Origin: DASTFY01 sp963829955
Lineage (GTDB): Bacteria; Actinomycetota; Acidimicrobiia; Acidimicrobiales; Ilumatobacteraceae
Assembly (NCBI GenBank): GCA_963829955.1
Contig: CAWHKS010000018.1
Location: forward strand, 1-64,000
DNA length: 64,000 nucleotides
Direction: 5' to 3'
The first letter of the stretch is position 1. Every line of letters starts with the position of its first letter. Positions 63,818 to 64,000 of this stretch are shown here, one piece after another. A program made the position numbers and the translations under genes. The notes below the pieces were generated by a model. The model had not been told where the DNA came from. It was given only the letters and a program-made list of their open reading frames with translations, and ran no database searches.

Positions 63818-64000
63818 ATGGCCGAAACCACAACGCGCGCCATCGGCGTCGACATCGGCGGCACCGGCATCAAGGGCGCGGTCGTCGACGTCCAGGCGGG
63901 CGTGATGGCGACCGAACGCGTGCGGATCCTCACTCCACAACCCGCCACCCCGTCAGCCGTTGCCGACGTCGTGGTCGAGCTCCTCGACCAGATCGGCGAA
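63818..64000 (+). CDS. ppgK: Polyphosphate glucokinase, N-terminal part (runs off window)
   Basis: ROK-family kinase that phosphorylates glucose with polyphosphate or ATP. The 61 visible residues begin MAETTTRAIGVDIGGTGIKGAVVD and reach LTPQPATPSAVADVVVELL; DIGGTGIKG is the phosphate-binding loop and TPQPATP is characteristic of PpgK. ATG 63818 is chosen because AAGGAGG stands seven bases upstream (63804-63810); an ATG six bases earlier is less well placed. Continues past 64000. Confidence 0.9.
   Translation, partial: MAETTTRAIGVDIGGTGIKGAVVDVQAGVMATERVRILTPQPATPSAVADVVVELLDQIGE

Overview
The window is about 70% G+C and densely coded, from a free-living actinobacterium. WhiB, an F420-type luciferase-like oxidoreductase, polyphosphate glucokinase, a probable 6C RNA, an LPxTG protein and a type-A RNase P RNA with short GTGA/ATGA gene overlaps together suggest a deep actinobacterial lineage such as Acidimicrobiia. 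That placement is inference; no ribosomal RNA is present.

1-28 kb is chromosomal core. It holds the 3' end of a Kup potassium transporter, a Gly-rich membrane protein, a complete polyamine ABC transporter (potADBC), and a HAD phosphatase/acyltransferase fusion with a C-loop RNA just upstream. Next come a LysR regulator, an acyl-CoA carboxylase beta subunit, a molybdopterin oxidoreductase, citrate synthase and a YceI protein. A leftward run then carries quinone oxidoreductase, a small unknown, an MFS carrier, isocitrate dehydrogenase and an ABC-F ATPase. An acyl-CoA dehydrogenase and a pat-lutA-lutB-lutC cluster (protein acetylation plus lactate oxidation) complete this part.

27.5-43.5 kb continues the core: a sortase-anchored surface protein, an aldo/keto reductase, a coiled-coil NYN protein, an exonuclease/GIY-YIG protein split by a frameshift, trpD-thrB, whiB, a glycerol-3-phosphate locus (GlpC-like, glpD, FAD oxidase, small membrane protein, frameshifted glpK), two ferritin-like secreted proteins, and rnpB.

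43.5-52.4 kb looks like an accessory island abutting the 3' end of rnpB. It contains two C-terminal tyrosine-integrase fragments, several frame-broken genes, a lipoprotein, one intact and one broken TIR-domain gene, a maltokinase-cap protein, a ribbon-helix-helix/Doc toxin-antitoxin pair with a likely operator, and YCII and VOC genes. At least ten frame breaks fall in about 9 kb here, against two in the other 54 kb.

52.4-64 kb returns to core: a haem-binding protein, tandem DUF998 proteins, a short unlisted ORF, a histidine phosphatase, a membrane hydrolase, a zinc-ribbon protein, a class A penicillin-binding protein, an F420 oxidoreductase, an Asp/Asn hydroxylase-like protein, NUDIX- and ASCH-like genes, a GMC oxidoreductase, a sugar-porter remnant, and the start of polyphosphate glucokinase.
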